Shown in pieces: positions 44,288 to 55,498 of a DNA stretch of 64,000 nt; within the stretch, counting starts at the first letter, position 1, and every line of letters starts with the position of its first letter. A program made the position numbers and the translations under genes. This stretch comes from Prunus persica (taxonomy: Eukaryota; Streptophyta; Magnoliopsida; Rosales; Rosaceae), in assembly GCF_000346465.2 (NCBI RefSeq), contig NC_034011.1, forward strand, positions 25,355,941 through 25,419,940, read 5' to 3'. Below the pieces are notes generated by a model that worked only from the letters and a program-made list of their open reading frames with translations, searched no databases and was not told the origin of the DNA.

Positions 44288-46853
44288 ATGGACAGCGAGA
44301 ATCATAATCCAAGAAGACGGTTCAGAAAGTGGTTCAAGGGAAAGCACAAGAGAGCTGACCATAATCAACTGAGTCAAGTTTCAGGTTTTGTTTACTTCCA
44401 CCTATGGAGACTTCTTTTCTTCTTCTTCTTATTCTTATTCCTCGTCTTCTACTGAAGTGTTTGCTTGATTACTGGATTTTTTTTTCTTCAGATGGGGGTG
44501 AAGACGAAAGTGAAGATTACTTGGATGATATTCTCTTTCAGTCCATGGAAATGGATCCATGCACTTCAACAATTGAGTTGAGGTGATTTGTTAAAAGAAG
44601 AAAAAATCTCAAAAGGAATTAAGCATAATGGATTTTAACATATTGGTATATATTTTTCAGAGTCTTTGTGGGGACTTGGAATGTTGCTGGAAAGTCTCCC
44701 ATAGGAAGCTTGGCGGTGGATTTGGATGAGTGGCTGAATCTTAAGGATGCGGCAGACATGTATGTTCTTGGGTATGTTATAAACCTGGACTTAATTAATA
44801 GTGTTCATAGTTTCTTAATTTTTTCTCTAATTGATATGAGAAATTATTATAAACCGATGCCACAACTTAGCAATCTAGATTGCAGATTTCAGGAGATTGT
44901 GCCTTTGAAGACCCGAAATGTAATTGGAGCCGAAGACCCAACCGAAGCAAGAAATTGGAACCTGCTGATAGGGAAAACTCTCAACAACGATATGGGTGCC
45001 CTTGGTTGACACTATATGGCATCCGATTCCAAGTGAGAACTACCACTATGTGAGAAATTCTTGAACCTGAAAAGCAGGATGAGCAACAATAAGACGTCAA
45101 TGAGAGAGCAATCAAGAAGCCAACATGAAAACCCAAAGGGGGTCAGCAAGTACAAGCTAATGGCAAGCAAGAAGATGGTAGGAGTGTTCATTAGTGTGTG
45201 GATGAAAAGTGACTTGGTCAGCAAGTATTACATTTCAAATGTTAAAGTTTGTTCAGTGGCCTGTGGCATCATGGGTTATTTGGGAAACAAAGGTTCGGTT
45301 TCAGTGAGCATGACAATCGAAGGAACTAGTTTCTGCTTTGTTGTTGCCCATTTGGCTTCCGGTGAGAAGAAAGGAGATGAAGGCAGAAGGAACCATCAAG
45401 TCTCAGAGATTTTTAGGCGAACGTCCTTCCCTCGATCTCCTGCAGATGATGATATCCCTCATCCTCTCACCATCTTAGGACACGAGTACGTGTTCCTCCC
45501 AGTAGAATGTAGCAGTAAAATTTTCCAGTCATTGGTTTTCAGCATTGATCATTGCAATAATCAAGAAAAGGTTCTTAAACTTCATCATTTCCGAAAAAAA
45601 TTACACACACAAGAACACAAAATGGTTGGCTAATGAGTACTATTCAACCCAACAATTATAAGAGTTCCTGAAATTCAAAATGATAGAAGGACAAATTTGC
45701 AAAATTTAGAATTCAACATAATCAAACCCAATAGTCTCAGGATTCTGTAAAACTCTAACCAGATTTCAGGATCAATAATTAAACAATGGAAGAAGATTGA
45801 GTCAAATTATCAAAGAATGGAGGAAGTCATCCTTAACGTGCTAATTTTTTCTTTGTGAAACAGTCGGATATTCTGGTTTGGGGATCTCAACTATAGGCTA
45901 TACTTGGAGGACAATTCAGCCAGGCAGCTGATAAAGAAACTAGACTGGAGAGCACTGCAAGAGTTTGATCAGCTTCGTAGGGAACGAGAATATGGTGGGG
46001 TATTTCAGGGATGGGATGAGGGAGCTATAGAATTTGCACCAACCTACAAGTATTCTTCATCCAATTGCAATCGCTACTCAGGTGGGGTTCCAAGCAGATC
46101 AGGAGAGAAGCAAAGGACTCCAGCATGGTAAGAGCCAGGCTAGATTTTCAGTTCTCTCACCCAGACACAACCACAACACTAGCCATAATCTCTTTCCTTA
46201 AAACTATTGAATATTTGGACTCTTTTAGGTTACAATTTACGGATTCATGAGGTCCTGCCCTGGCTCTAGGTTCTAAGAGATAGGCACAGACTAATATGTC
46301 TACCCCCAGTATGCCTCCCGTGAGTCTTGATATAAATGGCTTTGCAAAAATAATGGATGAGATCACGAGAAGATAAATTTCTTTCTTTTAGTACATGAAA
46401 ATTAAATAGGTAATTTGATTATGGTGGCAGGTGTGATAGAATTCTGTGGTACGGAAAGGGGTTGACACAGCTTTCCTACTTCCGTAGCGAGAGTAAGTTC
46501 TCTGACCATCGGCCCGTCTCTGCCCTCTTCTCTACACAGGTAGAAGTAGTGAACTCTACTAATCCAAGAGTGGTTTCAAGGCATACCATTCTTCCCACCA
46601 TACCACCTCCTGTTGAAACCGTAAGTTTTCTCTAATAATTTCAAACTATATCAGTATATATAAATTCAGTTTTTTTGAGGCCAAGTCTACATTTCTTGTC
46701 AGGATAGTAAGAATAAATTTATCAATGCAGGAGCAGAGCAACCATGATGAGGCCGAATCTACATTGATATCATTGATCATAAAGGATTTAGAAGCATCAC
46801 CAACACATAATACAAGATGTATAGAACAAATAGATGACAGTGATTGCAGCTAG
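44288..46853 (+). pseudogene. Inositol polyphosphate 5-phosphatase gene with frameshifts
   Basis: Exons: 44288-44384, 44492-44582, 44661-44771, 44886-45485 (broken), 45864-46127, 46431-46620, 46731-46853. The start MDSENHNPRRRFRKWFKGK and the motifs FVGTWNVAGKSP, FQEIVPLK, FWFGDLNYRL, PTYKY, RTPAWCDRILW and FSDHRPV are those of plant type I 5-phosphatases, which remove the 5-phosphate from Ins(1,4,5)P3 or phosphoinositides. All splice sites fit and the downstream exons are clean. Exon 4 changes frame three times between about 44990 and 45061, each a net loss of one base, with a TGA at 45007-45009. The total loss is three bases, so the frame is back in register afterwards. As written the product would be cut near residue 141. 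This is either a recent pseudogene or a local sequence error. Confidence 0.75.
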
Positions 46854-47945
46854 CCTTTGGCACATCGTGTTGTTGCATGCGTGCTCTAAATTGTGTCAAG
46901 AAATTTTTAATCTTCTTTCCAGTGACCTTTTTTCTTCTTCATCCTAAGGATTTTCCTTTTTCTTTTTATGACCGGGCAATATGAGTTAGATGCTATAAAG
47001 TACGCAAACAGGTAACAATTCCTAAGTGTAAATAACATGCATCCGGTATCCCCAATATAGAAATGAGATGAAATCATCTGTTGAAAAAAGTCCCCTGTAT
47101 GCCATTGAATTCAAAGGCAAACTGTGGTAATTGATACTGAATAGGAGTGCCGTAGATTTATAGTTCCTCAAGTTCTCTTTTCCAGTACATTACATGCTAG
47201 GTAAAATGAACACATAAAGTGGGGCTATATGAAGTAGATTACTTACAAATATTTAATTTGCCTCACTTGACTCCATTAATCCACCCAGGACCCCCACATT
47301 GTCTAAATGACAACTGGGACATATGCATCTCCTCTGCAACTTCTCACCAACGGTAGCACAAATCTGTTCCAATTCAGAAGTCTGCTTGTTTCCAGTCAAG
47401 GCCAAACTTATGTAGATCATGCCCACAAAATATGGTACTTAGAGAAAAAGAAAGAAAACCACAAAAACCAATATAGCAATTGAATTCTCTATTCTTCTTT
47501 TCTTTTCTGTTGTTTTACAGAACATGAAATTTCTTTTAGTTGCCGAGAAAACCGGAAAAAGAACCTTCAAAATGTCAACAACCATTTAATGGCTATTAGT
47601 TGCAAATGTCCAAATGTTCCTTTTCTTTTTCTACATTTACTTATAACTAAAACAGGCATTCACTTTATGAAGAAAGCTGGCCAAGAAGCTTGTACAAATA
47701 GCTCATGTGGATTGGACTGCATTCAATTAAGGCAGTTTCGCAAATGATGAAAAATTCAAGCAATCAACTGTTATGCAGTGCATTTGACTGTGCTTATGAA
47801 TTGTTCATATCCATGGAACTACTTTAAACTCATTCAACCATGATCCATCACTAATGACCATATGAGATGGGCAATTTTCTTCGCATTCTAATTTTCTACA
47901 TGGTCCAGAGGAATAATATATAATGTGCTTAACCATTGATTAAGT
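46854..47945. other. Convergent intergenic region
   Basis: About 1.1 kb between the 3' ends of the 5-phosphatase gene (+) and the coiled-coil gene (-). No coding signal or repeat is recognised. Confidence 0.55.
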
Positions 47946-49729
47946 TCAGTAACCAATGCAATCTTGAAAAGGATATCTTGTCAAGTCCTGCAATGCTTTT
48001 GTTGCTTCTAACATCTCCTCCATCAAGAATACCTTCCTTTCACAATCAATCAGCGCCTGCTGGACCTGCAGAAGCAGAAGTTCCAGATAATTCAGTCATT
48101 TTCATGTTGCTTTCCTGGGAAATACTAACATGAACACAAACTATGCGTTTAGAAAATTGTAATGTTAGCCGTTGTGAATGTTTCAATGACCGATTTCCTA
48201 CCTGCTTTTCAATGTTCTGTTCTGATTTGAATTCTTCTTCCACTTCAGTTGTCTGAGATATTACACCAGCAAGCATATCTTCAAGTGTACTTAAAGCACC
48301 TTCAGTAACCTCCTCCTTCACTAGTTTGGGATCTTCTTCTGAAACAAAATTGCAATGTTCTTTTAGTTTCTACCCAAGCTACATTATGCAATCATTTTGC
48401 TCCTCTTTTGAGAAAGATCTATATTGAAGACTTAAAGAGAGATGTAGGAGTTAATAGTGACTAGAAGATTCGACAAATGAAAATAAAATAAGATGGAACA
48501 GCACATGTTCAGAGATCAATACTATATATAGATTAATGGATTAGCGTACACAAGCCATCACCTTCTGTACTTCCATTGTACAAGAGCTTGTCAATTTTTC
48601 GAGCAATTGACTCTTGGAACTTCCTGCATTCAAATTTTTTGACGAGTATGATAGTAACTTAGTAACTGCAGGAAGGCACTAAAACATTTTTGAAATAGCA
48701 CTCGCAGCAATCATGTGAAATTTGTCTATAAATGGGGCATACAAATACGCCATGTATTCCAAAATGCTCTGAGAACTTGTTACAAGTACCATTTCTCTTT
48801 TCAAATGAAGCTAACCTTATCTGAGTGTTGATCTCAAACATTTGGCTTATAAACTCATCTCTGCGTAGACAATTATGGCAAATAATTAAAAGTTAAGCAA
48901 TTAGAATTTTTAAAAATTAAAAAATTGAAAATAATTAACAAACGATTGAGATGAAAATTTCATACCGCGAAGCCCCTTTTTTGTTCTTTTCCAAGGTCCA
49001 AGCAAAAATAACATAAAATGAGGATCAGTAGACAAATATTTAATTAAATAACTAGAAACAGAAAGTAAAAATACCTTAAGAGCATCCAAATCCGATCCGA
49101 CTGTGGAAATCTCGTCTTGAGTCAGAGAAATCCTTGACTGCATTGAAGATTCGATTAAAGCCTAATCAAATTAAGAACAGAATCATTGTGCAAAAATAAC
49201 AAACCTCTAGCGTTTGAATCGTAGCTTCATTCATATGCAATTCAACTTCGTATCCTTTAAGATCTTGCTCAATAGTTTCCTTGCTGCGCTTGGCTTCCTC
49301 GAGCTCTGCATTTGCAACCTCTAGCTCAGATCGGAGCTCTTCAATTCGCTTCCTCAGACCTACCACTCTTCGCTCTGCATATCTCAAAGCATGTGTATCC
49401 AAAGTTTTCCAGTTCAAATTTCAGCGAAATTCAAAGAATGCGAAGAAAAAGCTATTCGTTTAATTTCCAATAAAACCTAGCGGGAACAGAATTGAACTTA
49501 ATTAGCGAGCTCATAGTACATAATTATTAGTGCCTATTTCTACGTTTCTCGGGAAAAATGATTTTTTTTTTTTTCTTTTTCCCTTTCATCCACATTCTCT
49601 CGGGAACCAAACAGATAAGTGAATGCAAAATAGTAAAAGGTGTGTAGGGACTGTACCTCCGTGCGACTTCTCGGAGGCGAAATCGTGAATTAAGTTGAAG
49701 AGGTGCTTCCGTGGGTCACTTCCCGCCAT
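47946..49729 (-). CDS. Small coiled-coil protein, conserved in plants (possible At3g28370 type)
   Basis: Eight exons on the minus strand (49729-49657, 49374-49205, 49137-49075, 48985-48966, 48860-48816, 48623-48562, 48338-48202, 48065-47946) give 229 aa in continuous frame. The N-terminus is MAGSDPRKHLFNLIHDFASEKSHG. A long heptad-like coiled coil (LRKRIEELRSELEVANAELEEAKRSKETIE) runs from about residue 30 to 100. Then come RDEFISQMFEINTQIR and KFQESIARKIDKL, an acidic stretch, and a C-terminal helix (ALIDCERKVFLMEEMLEATKALQDL). I recall the Arabidopsis At3g28370 product labelled as a spindle checkpoint-like component, and the position near ABCB15 fits, but this is weak. Exon 4 is only 20 nt and rests on phase continuity. 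No enzyme motif is seen. Confidence 0.8.
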
Positions 49730-49817
49730 GGCTGTGTGCTTCTGTTTCTCGCACTTAATTAACCAGGGCTCCCGTGGGACTGATAGATGATCATAATGAT
49801 CTTTCAAGTCCAGGACT

Positions 49818-49887
49818 AGGCCCACTTTATTTTCCTTAGCCCAGTACTGGGCCCATTTTCTTTGTCTTCAGCCCAATATTAGGCCCA
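49818..49887 (-). promoter_or_regulatory. Site II (GGCCCA / AGCCCA) cluster upstream of the coiled-coil gene
   Basis: Five AGGCCCA/AGCCCA/TGGGCCCA motifs in 70 bp lie 90-160 bp upstream of the minus-strand start codon at 49729. They resemble TCP-binding site II elements found upstream of growth- and cell-cycle-linked plant genes. Confidence 0.6.
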
Positions 49888-50325
49888 GTTATTTTTCATT
49901 AGCTACTTTATCGCCTCTACGTGATTCGATTTCTCTTTTCCTAATATCGCTTCGCTTGTATAAAAACAAAAACAAAAGGTTGTATTAGTCTTTTACAAAA
50001 AGAGAAATATGAAAGAGCGTACCGTATTGCATTGTTTTACTTTCTGTAAAATGATATTTTTAGTGGTGTCAAAATCTGTATGATCTTATCTGAAATGAAT
50101 TTGGATTTTTTATATTCAAAAAGAAAAAAAGAGAAAAAACAAGTGTGAAAGCATATTATCCGAAATGATTTCATGAGTGACACAAGTTAAGAACTTAGTT
50201 TTAAGAAAGTATAAAATTGATGCCTACAATATTTGTTAGGGAGGGAAATTAAGATGCAGTTATTGTTATTGGAGACTGTTACCCCTTTGTGGATATTTTT
50301 AACTTTGTTTGGTAGCGCACAGGGC

Positions 50326-51026
50326 ATGTTTAGTAGGCTGGACTGGCCTAGACATTGTTAAATAACACTTTGAAAATCATGTTTGGTAAGAGGGGGACTA
50401 AATTAAATGGGATTGTATAGTACAACAGTAAACAAATAGCCTCACTCGCCCTTCCAGTTTAGCGAGCCTCAAACATGGTTCGCAAAATATTGATTTCGCT
50501 AAACAGAGAACGCGAGTCCGACAATAACCAACTTCTTCTTCTTCACCTAGAACTGTAACCACCATAGACCCAGCCAAACCACCAGAATCACCATAGACCA
50601 TCGTCAAACCCAGTCACTAGAACCAACCACCACCAATTCAAACCCAGTCACTCGAATCAACCACCACTAATTCAAACCCAATGGAACCACAACCCAATTG
50701 AACCCAAATTCAACAACCACTGTCAAACCCAATTGAACCTTCCAAGAAATCATCCACCACGATCAGGACAATTGTAAAGGGAGACACCATTAACGGAGAT
50801 GTGGGCTTTCTTGTATGAGACTAAGAGAAGGAAGTCATGAATTCCCAATCTTGAAGTGGTTTGACAAAAATTCTAAAAACTAATTGGTACCCATTAAAGG
50901 ATTCTTCCGGAAAATGACATAGAAGCCATCAAGTTGAACTTATGGAATAAATAACTGGTATTGAATTTTCAACCTCTATCTCTGTCTCTCTCTCTGTGTG
51001 CTTTTTTTCTCACCTAAAACCCTTGA

Positions 51027-51074
<48 letters not shown>

Positions 51075-51556
51075 AGTAAAGGTTACAGCTTTCAATCTAG
51101 ACAGTTGATTAAGAAGGAATGAAGAAGAAGAGAGGAAGAAAGGTATAAAAAAAACAAGGGCTGGCCTAGGAATTTGGGAAGGAAGAAGAAAATAGGAAGA
51201 AAGAAAAAACAAAAAAAAAACAAAAAGAAACAGGTTGGGAAGGAAAGGAAGAAGAAATGAAGAAAAATGAGGAAAAAAAAAAGAAGAAGAAAAGATAAAA
51301 TAGTTTTAGCAACCTTTAATTATTAAATATTAGAATTTTATTTATTTATAATTAAAATTAAATATTAAAATAATTATTTTTTAGTCCGACACAACACCAA
51401 ACATAGGTCTTCACTATTTTTACAATTCAGCTTCTTAGTCCAACGCAGCACCAAACGTAGGTCAGTACTTAATCCAACTTAGGCCAATCCGAGCTAATCA
51501 AAGACAGTCTCAGGATTTAGTCCAGTCCATGACAATCCGCCGTACCAAACGACCCC
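50326..51556. mobile_element. Insertion with GTTTGGTA-type terminal inverted repeats
   Basis: Absent from the matching place in copy B of the duplication, where GGTAGCGCAC..GG runs into TGTTGTCACTTTGTTTGG. The left end begins about GGCATGTTTAGTAGGCTGGA; the reverse complement of the right end begins TGGGGTCGTTTGGTACGGCG, so the ends form imperfect inverted repeats. The roughly 1.2-kb interior has degenerate AACCCA-rich repeats and a (CT)n run and no transposase that I can see. It is probably a non-autonomous DNA transposon, related by its ends to the element at 27186. Confidence 0.65.
51030..51072 (+). repeat. (CT)n microsatellite
   Basis: CT run of about 43 bp inside the inserted element. 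Confidence 0.95.
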
Positions 51557-51730
51557 AATGAGTTTTCTATTGTAACTTTGTTTGGTTCCATCTCCACTAT
51601 AATGGAAATTGTTACCCCTTGTGGATATTTTTAACTTTGCTATATAAATAGTAAATACACTAGAATAAATTCGAAACTGGATATCATAAAAGGTGATTTC
51701 AATTATGGAATATCAATTTAAATTGAAGAA

Positions 51731-53404
51731 ATAGGTTATTTCTTCATAGGAATACGTTAAGGTAATGGGGAAAGACAAGGTAAGGACACGACAAGGCGAG
51801 GTCAAACACAGGGCACATGAGTGTATTACTCTAATACCATGCCAAAATGAGAATTATCATATATGTATTATTCTCCAATATGGACGTATTTTTAAAGAAG
51901 TACAAAAATATGTTAACCCTAAAAAGATAAAAATAGGAAATAAATTTCAATTATAATATGACTAAAGAAGGACTCTCCAATACAACCAAAATCAAGGATA
52001 GAATTCCCAAGAATTAAGGCACCATTTGAAGAAATCTCATCGCATAAATCATAAAAACTAATGGCCCAACTGATGTAGAACAGATGGCAGATTTTATCGC
52101 GGTTGAGCTAGAAAAAGGACGTAGTGGGAATATGCAGATTTGTCGTCCAAGCTCCGATTAGGACGTAAAATACCATTTCGGAAAGGGAACGACGCCACGA
52201 GTGTAACTCACGGCTTTGCCGTGATATAAGATGGATTTTGGCATTCTGAGGTCGTTTGGCCTTCCAAAACTGCAGTTAAAGTTTGGTAGTTAATTTTCCA
52301 ATAAATTCTGTTTTGGACAGTTTAGGAGTTACGTTATTAAGACTCCAAATTAATCCTGTTTTTTCAGTTTTATGTAATAACTCCCCTAGTAGTTGAAGGG
52401 TTGAGGGTTGTTGAGAATTGTGTATTTAGACAGGTTTGTCTAACGTTTCTGGCAACTTAGTTTTTAATAACATTATTCCAAGAGAGCTTCTCTTAATTTT
52501 CTGGTGGAATCCAGTTTTTATTGTTACCCAAGGTTTCGCTTGAAACCCTTTGTTACTTGTGCTGCGTCATCAACCAAAATCATATAAATCCCCAAGATAA
52601 AGAGACAGATATCGAGTAGAGAGAAAAGGGAGAGATATCAAAAAGAGATAGAAGAGGGAGATAGATTGAGAAGAGACAAAGAATAAAGACGATGGAGAAG
52701 AGTAAGAGATACAGTTTTTAGTTTTCATTATTTGTGTTAAATTATAGAGGAAAATGAGAGTGAGGATGAGAGAGAGGAGTAACAAAGTTTTTAGTTTTTG
52801 TTTTCACTTTTGTTACTCGTCTCTCTCATCCTCCCATCTCATTTTCTCTCTCAGTTTCATTCTTTATATTTTAGCACAAAAACTAAAAACTAAAAATTAA
52901 CATTAAAATAATTATCAAACGACCCTGCTTTAAGCATTTAATGTTAACATTGATAAATAAAAAAATGAGCTGATTTTTTTTTTCCCCTTTATTGTCCACT
53001 TATATGTTATAGTAAAAAGTATCAAAAGAAATTGTAAATGAACAGAAGAAAAATAGGAAAATCAACATTCATAAAGAAAGTTTAGCAATCAATTGCTCCC
53101 CTCATTGTCTACTTTACTTTTTGAGGATAAATTTAAAAAAACTTTAGAAAAGAAAACAGCCCAAAGCCGACCCGTCTATTTTCCCTCTTCTTTCCTTCTC
53201 CACAGACACCAACCTCTGTCTTCTTTCACTACTGAAGATTGACGGAGAGGAGAGGAAGAACATAAGGAGGAGATGAGAGAGGCATCGGTTCGGTTTTCTG
53301 ACGGGAAGGCGAAAGCCTATGAAGTCTCTTTTGTAATTGGATAACTAGCACTGAAAACCGCCTTTAGTGAGATCATATAAACGAATACGACTAGAAAAGG
53401 AGAT
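51731..53404. other. Non-coding DNA between the two duplication copies
   Basis: No gene. It contains the foldback element at 52714-52896. The stretch 52000-52570 has higher complexity and could be a transposon remnant, but no domain or clear ends were found. Confidence 0.5.
52714..52896. mobile_element. Foldback (long inverted repeat) element
   Basis: A left arm at 52714-52786 and a right arm at 52809-52896 are imperfect reverse complements. For example, the left arm ends GGATGAGAGAGAGGAGTAAC and the right arm's complement reads GGATGAGAGAGACGAGTAAC. The loop is about 22 bp. The transcript would form a stem of over 70 bp. It looks like a hairpin MITE, with a miRNA- or siRNA-producing hairpin as the alternative. 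Confidence 0.75.
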
Positions 53405-53506
53405 CACGACTTCTTTCTTTTTTCTCCTTTTCATTTACATTTTCTCAGGAACCAAACAAATAAGCAAATGCAGAATAGGAAAATGTATGTGGGGATTGTG
53501 TTGTAC

Positions 53507-53578
53507 CTCGGTGCGACTTCTCGGAGGCGGAATCGTGAATTAAGTTTAAGAGCGGCTTCAGTGGGTCACTCCCGCCAT
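53507..53578 (-). pseudogene. Dead duplicate of exon 1 of the coiled-coil gene
   Basis: Matches exon 1 at 49657-49729, including the ATG context (CCCGCCATGGC on the plus strand) and the GT donor. One base is missing after the third codon (72 against 73 bp), so the frame hits TGA at codon 7. There are also several substitutions. No following exons are duplicated nearby, so this is a fragment. Confidence 0.8.
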
Positions 53579-54066
53579 GGCTGTGTGCTTCGATTTTGCG
53601 CACTTAATAATCAACCAGAGCACTTTCAAGCGACTAGGCCCACTTATTTTTCTACAGATTCCATTCTTTCATCTCTTTTCTCTTTTTTGTTATTTGCACT
53701 CCGAATAATAATTCCCTTTTAAGAACAAAAGGTGGTATTATTGCTCGAGTGCTGTCTTACTCTCTGTAAAATGATATTTTTATTGGTGTCAAATCTGTTT
53801 GTATGATCATATCGCATATGAATTTGGTCTTCCTTTTTGGAAAAAAAATTAGAAAGAGAGAAAAAACAAAAAGAATGATAAGTATATTATCGCAAATGAT
53901 CTCATGAGTGACATAAGTTAAGAAACTAATATAAAATGGATGCCTAATCATTTGTAGCGATGATTTAACTTGTAGCCAATGATATCGGAGATGCATGATT
54001 AAAAATGAGAGGGTAGCGCACGGTGAGTGTTATGTTGTCACTTTGTTTGGTTCCATCTCCACTATA

Positions 54067-54377
54067 AGATACCAGATGGTGTTGTTTCATATATATAAAA
54101 TAATAGACCGAGAATAGTTGAGACATTCAAAATATCATATGTTCTTGATTAATTCAAATGTTAAGAAATGAAAATGTTAATTAAATGAGGATGATATGGT
54201 AAATATATACTTTTTCATATTTAAAAAAAATACGAATAAAAACAAAATCAGATAATGAGTCTTATTTTTATGGAACACAACTACCTATTTTATCTTTTTT
54301 AATTCTAAAATTAAAAAAATTAAAAATAGAACCAATTGGCACACCTATAAACGTGTGTCAATGGATTAGTTAATATA
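54067..54377 (-). mobile_element. Repeat-family member inserted in copy B
   Basis: About 310 bp present in copy B and absent from copy A, with TATA at both borders as a possible target duplication. Its reverse complement matches the units at 61804-62632, including TTTTAGAATTAAAAAAGATA and GTTCCATAAAAATA. Confidence 0.7.
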
Positions 54378-54433
54378 ATGGAAATGGTTACCCCTTTTGG
54401 AAAATTTTAACTTTGGATAAACTTTGCAATATA

Positions 54434-54842
54434 AGAACATCTCCAACAGCCTCTTCACCAGCTTTGAAATTCTAAAATAGGTGAGCTACATTAGAAAAAC
54501 TCTCTCCAAAAGTCTCTTCAAACTCGGTCATCAAAGCTCCAACCTCTTTCTCTCTCTTCAAGACTAGTAAGTTGACTTTGGCTCATCAAACATTTAATTT
54601 TACTTTGGAAAAACAAAACCTACCTTTAAAATATAAAAAACATGCATTTTTTCTTTTCAGATAATAAATACATAGACATTTTTCATATGTTTTCCTATTT
54701 TTCATTCGTTTCCATGATATTGCATTAATTGAATTGAAATGAAAAGTCTTGCAGCAAAAATTATTCAAGTAGCAAATAAACTTTTTCAAATTGCCACATA
54801 GGTCAACAAACTTTAATTTGTTACTACTATTGGAAATGCTCT
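54434..54842. mobile_element. MITE in copy B
   Basis: About 410 bp missing from copy A. Ends are inverted repeats: AGAACATCTCCAACAG at left, and AGAGCATTTCCAATAG as the complement of the right end. It is non-coding and AT-rich. The GAGCATCTCCAA-type end is common in plant MITEs. Confidence 0.75.
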
Positions 54843-55194
54843 AAATACACTAGAATAAATTCGAAATTATTGGATCTCATACTAGGTGATTTAGATTCCG
54901 GGATATCAATTTAAATTCTGCAAATCAGTCTCCGTACGAAAATTAAAAAGCTGTAGTTGTATATGCAATCTGAGGTGGTGAGCACCAAAGCATTGTGTTC
55001 CTTTCTTCCACCAAAGGTGAACATTTAGCCTGACATTGCATTTAGCCTGACATTGGTTAAAGTCAAAATTTAGCACTTCCTACAAAAAAACTAAAAGAAA
55101 AATAAGTTATATATTAGAGAGGGAGGCAGTGTGAGGACGTATTTTACTAATTATACCTGTTGTTTGTTATCTGAGAAAGACTGAAAGAGTGAGA

Positions 55195-55451
55195 ATGAGC
55201 AGTTCAGAGAAAACTAGTTATGAAGTAGAGAAGAAGAAGAAGAAAAATGGGTCAATAAGGTCCATTTTCATGCATGCGGATGGAGTTGACAAGTGGTTGA
55301 TGACACTGGGGTTGCTTGGAGCCATAGGCGATGGCTTCACTTCACGTCTGGTGATTGTTTTATGTAGCCGGGTGATAAACAATATGGGCAGAGCAGACAG
55401 AGCTGGAGCCTCAGATTTGGATGCACGTAATTTGCGCCATAACATCAATAA

Positions 55452-55498
<47 letters not shown>

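Larger units (their letters stand above)
49560..51730. repeat. Segmental duplication, copy A
   Basis: Blocks 49560-49850, 50036-50235 and about 51557-51730 match, in the same order and orientation, blocks in copy B at 53405-53660, 53755-53955 and 54030-54930. The copy contains the promoter and functional exon 1 of the coiled-coil gene. It is interrupted by an inserted element between about 50326 and 51556. Confidence 0.8.
53405..54930. repeat. Segmental duplication, copy B
   Basis: Diverged duplicate of copy A, carrying a dead exon 1 of the coiled-coil gene and two insertions missing from copy A (54067-54377 and 54434-54842). It lies directly upstream of the ABCB transporter gene. Confidence 0.8.

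Noticed and set aside
44404..44586. 60-codon frame as a separate small gene
   Set aside because: It is intron 1 plus exon 2 of the 5-phosphatase gene.
52000..52575. Possible solo LTR or retroelement remnant
   Set aside because: The base composition looks element-like, but I could not find a TG...CA pair with a target duplication, a second copy or coding domains.
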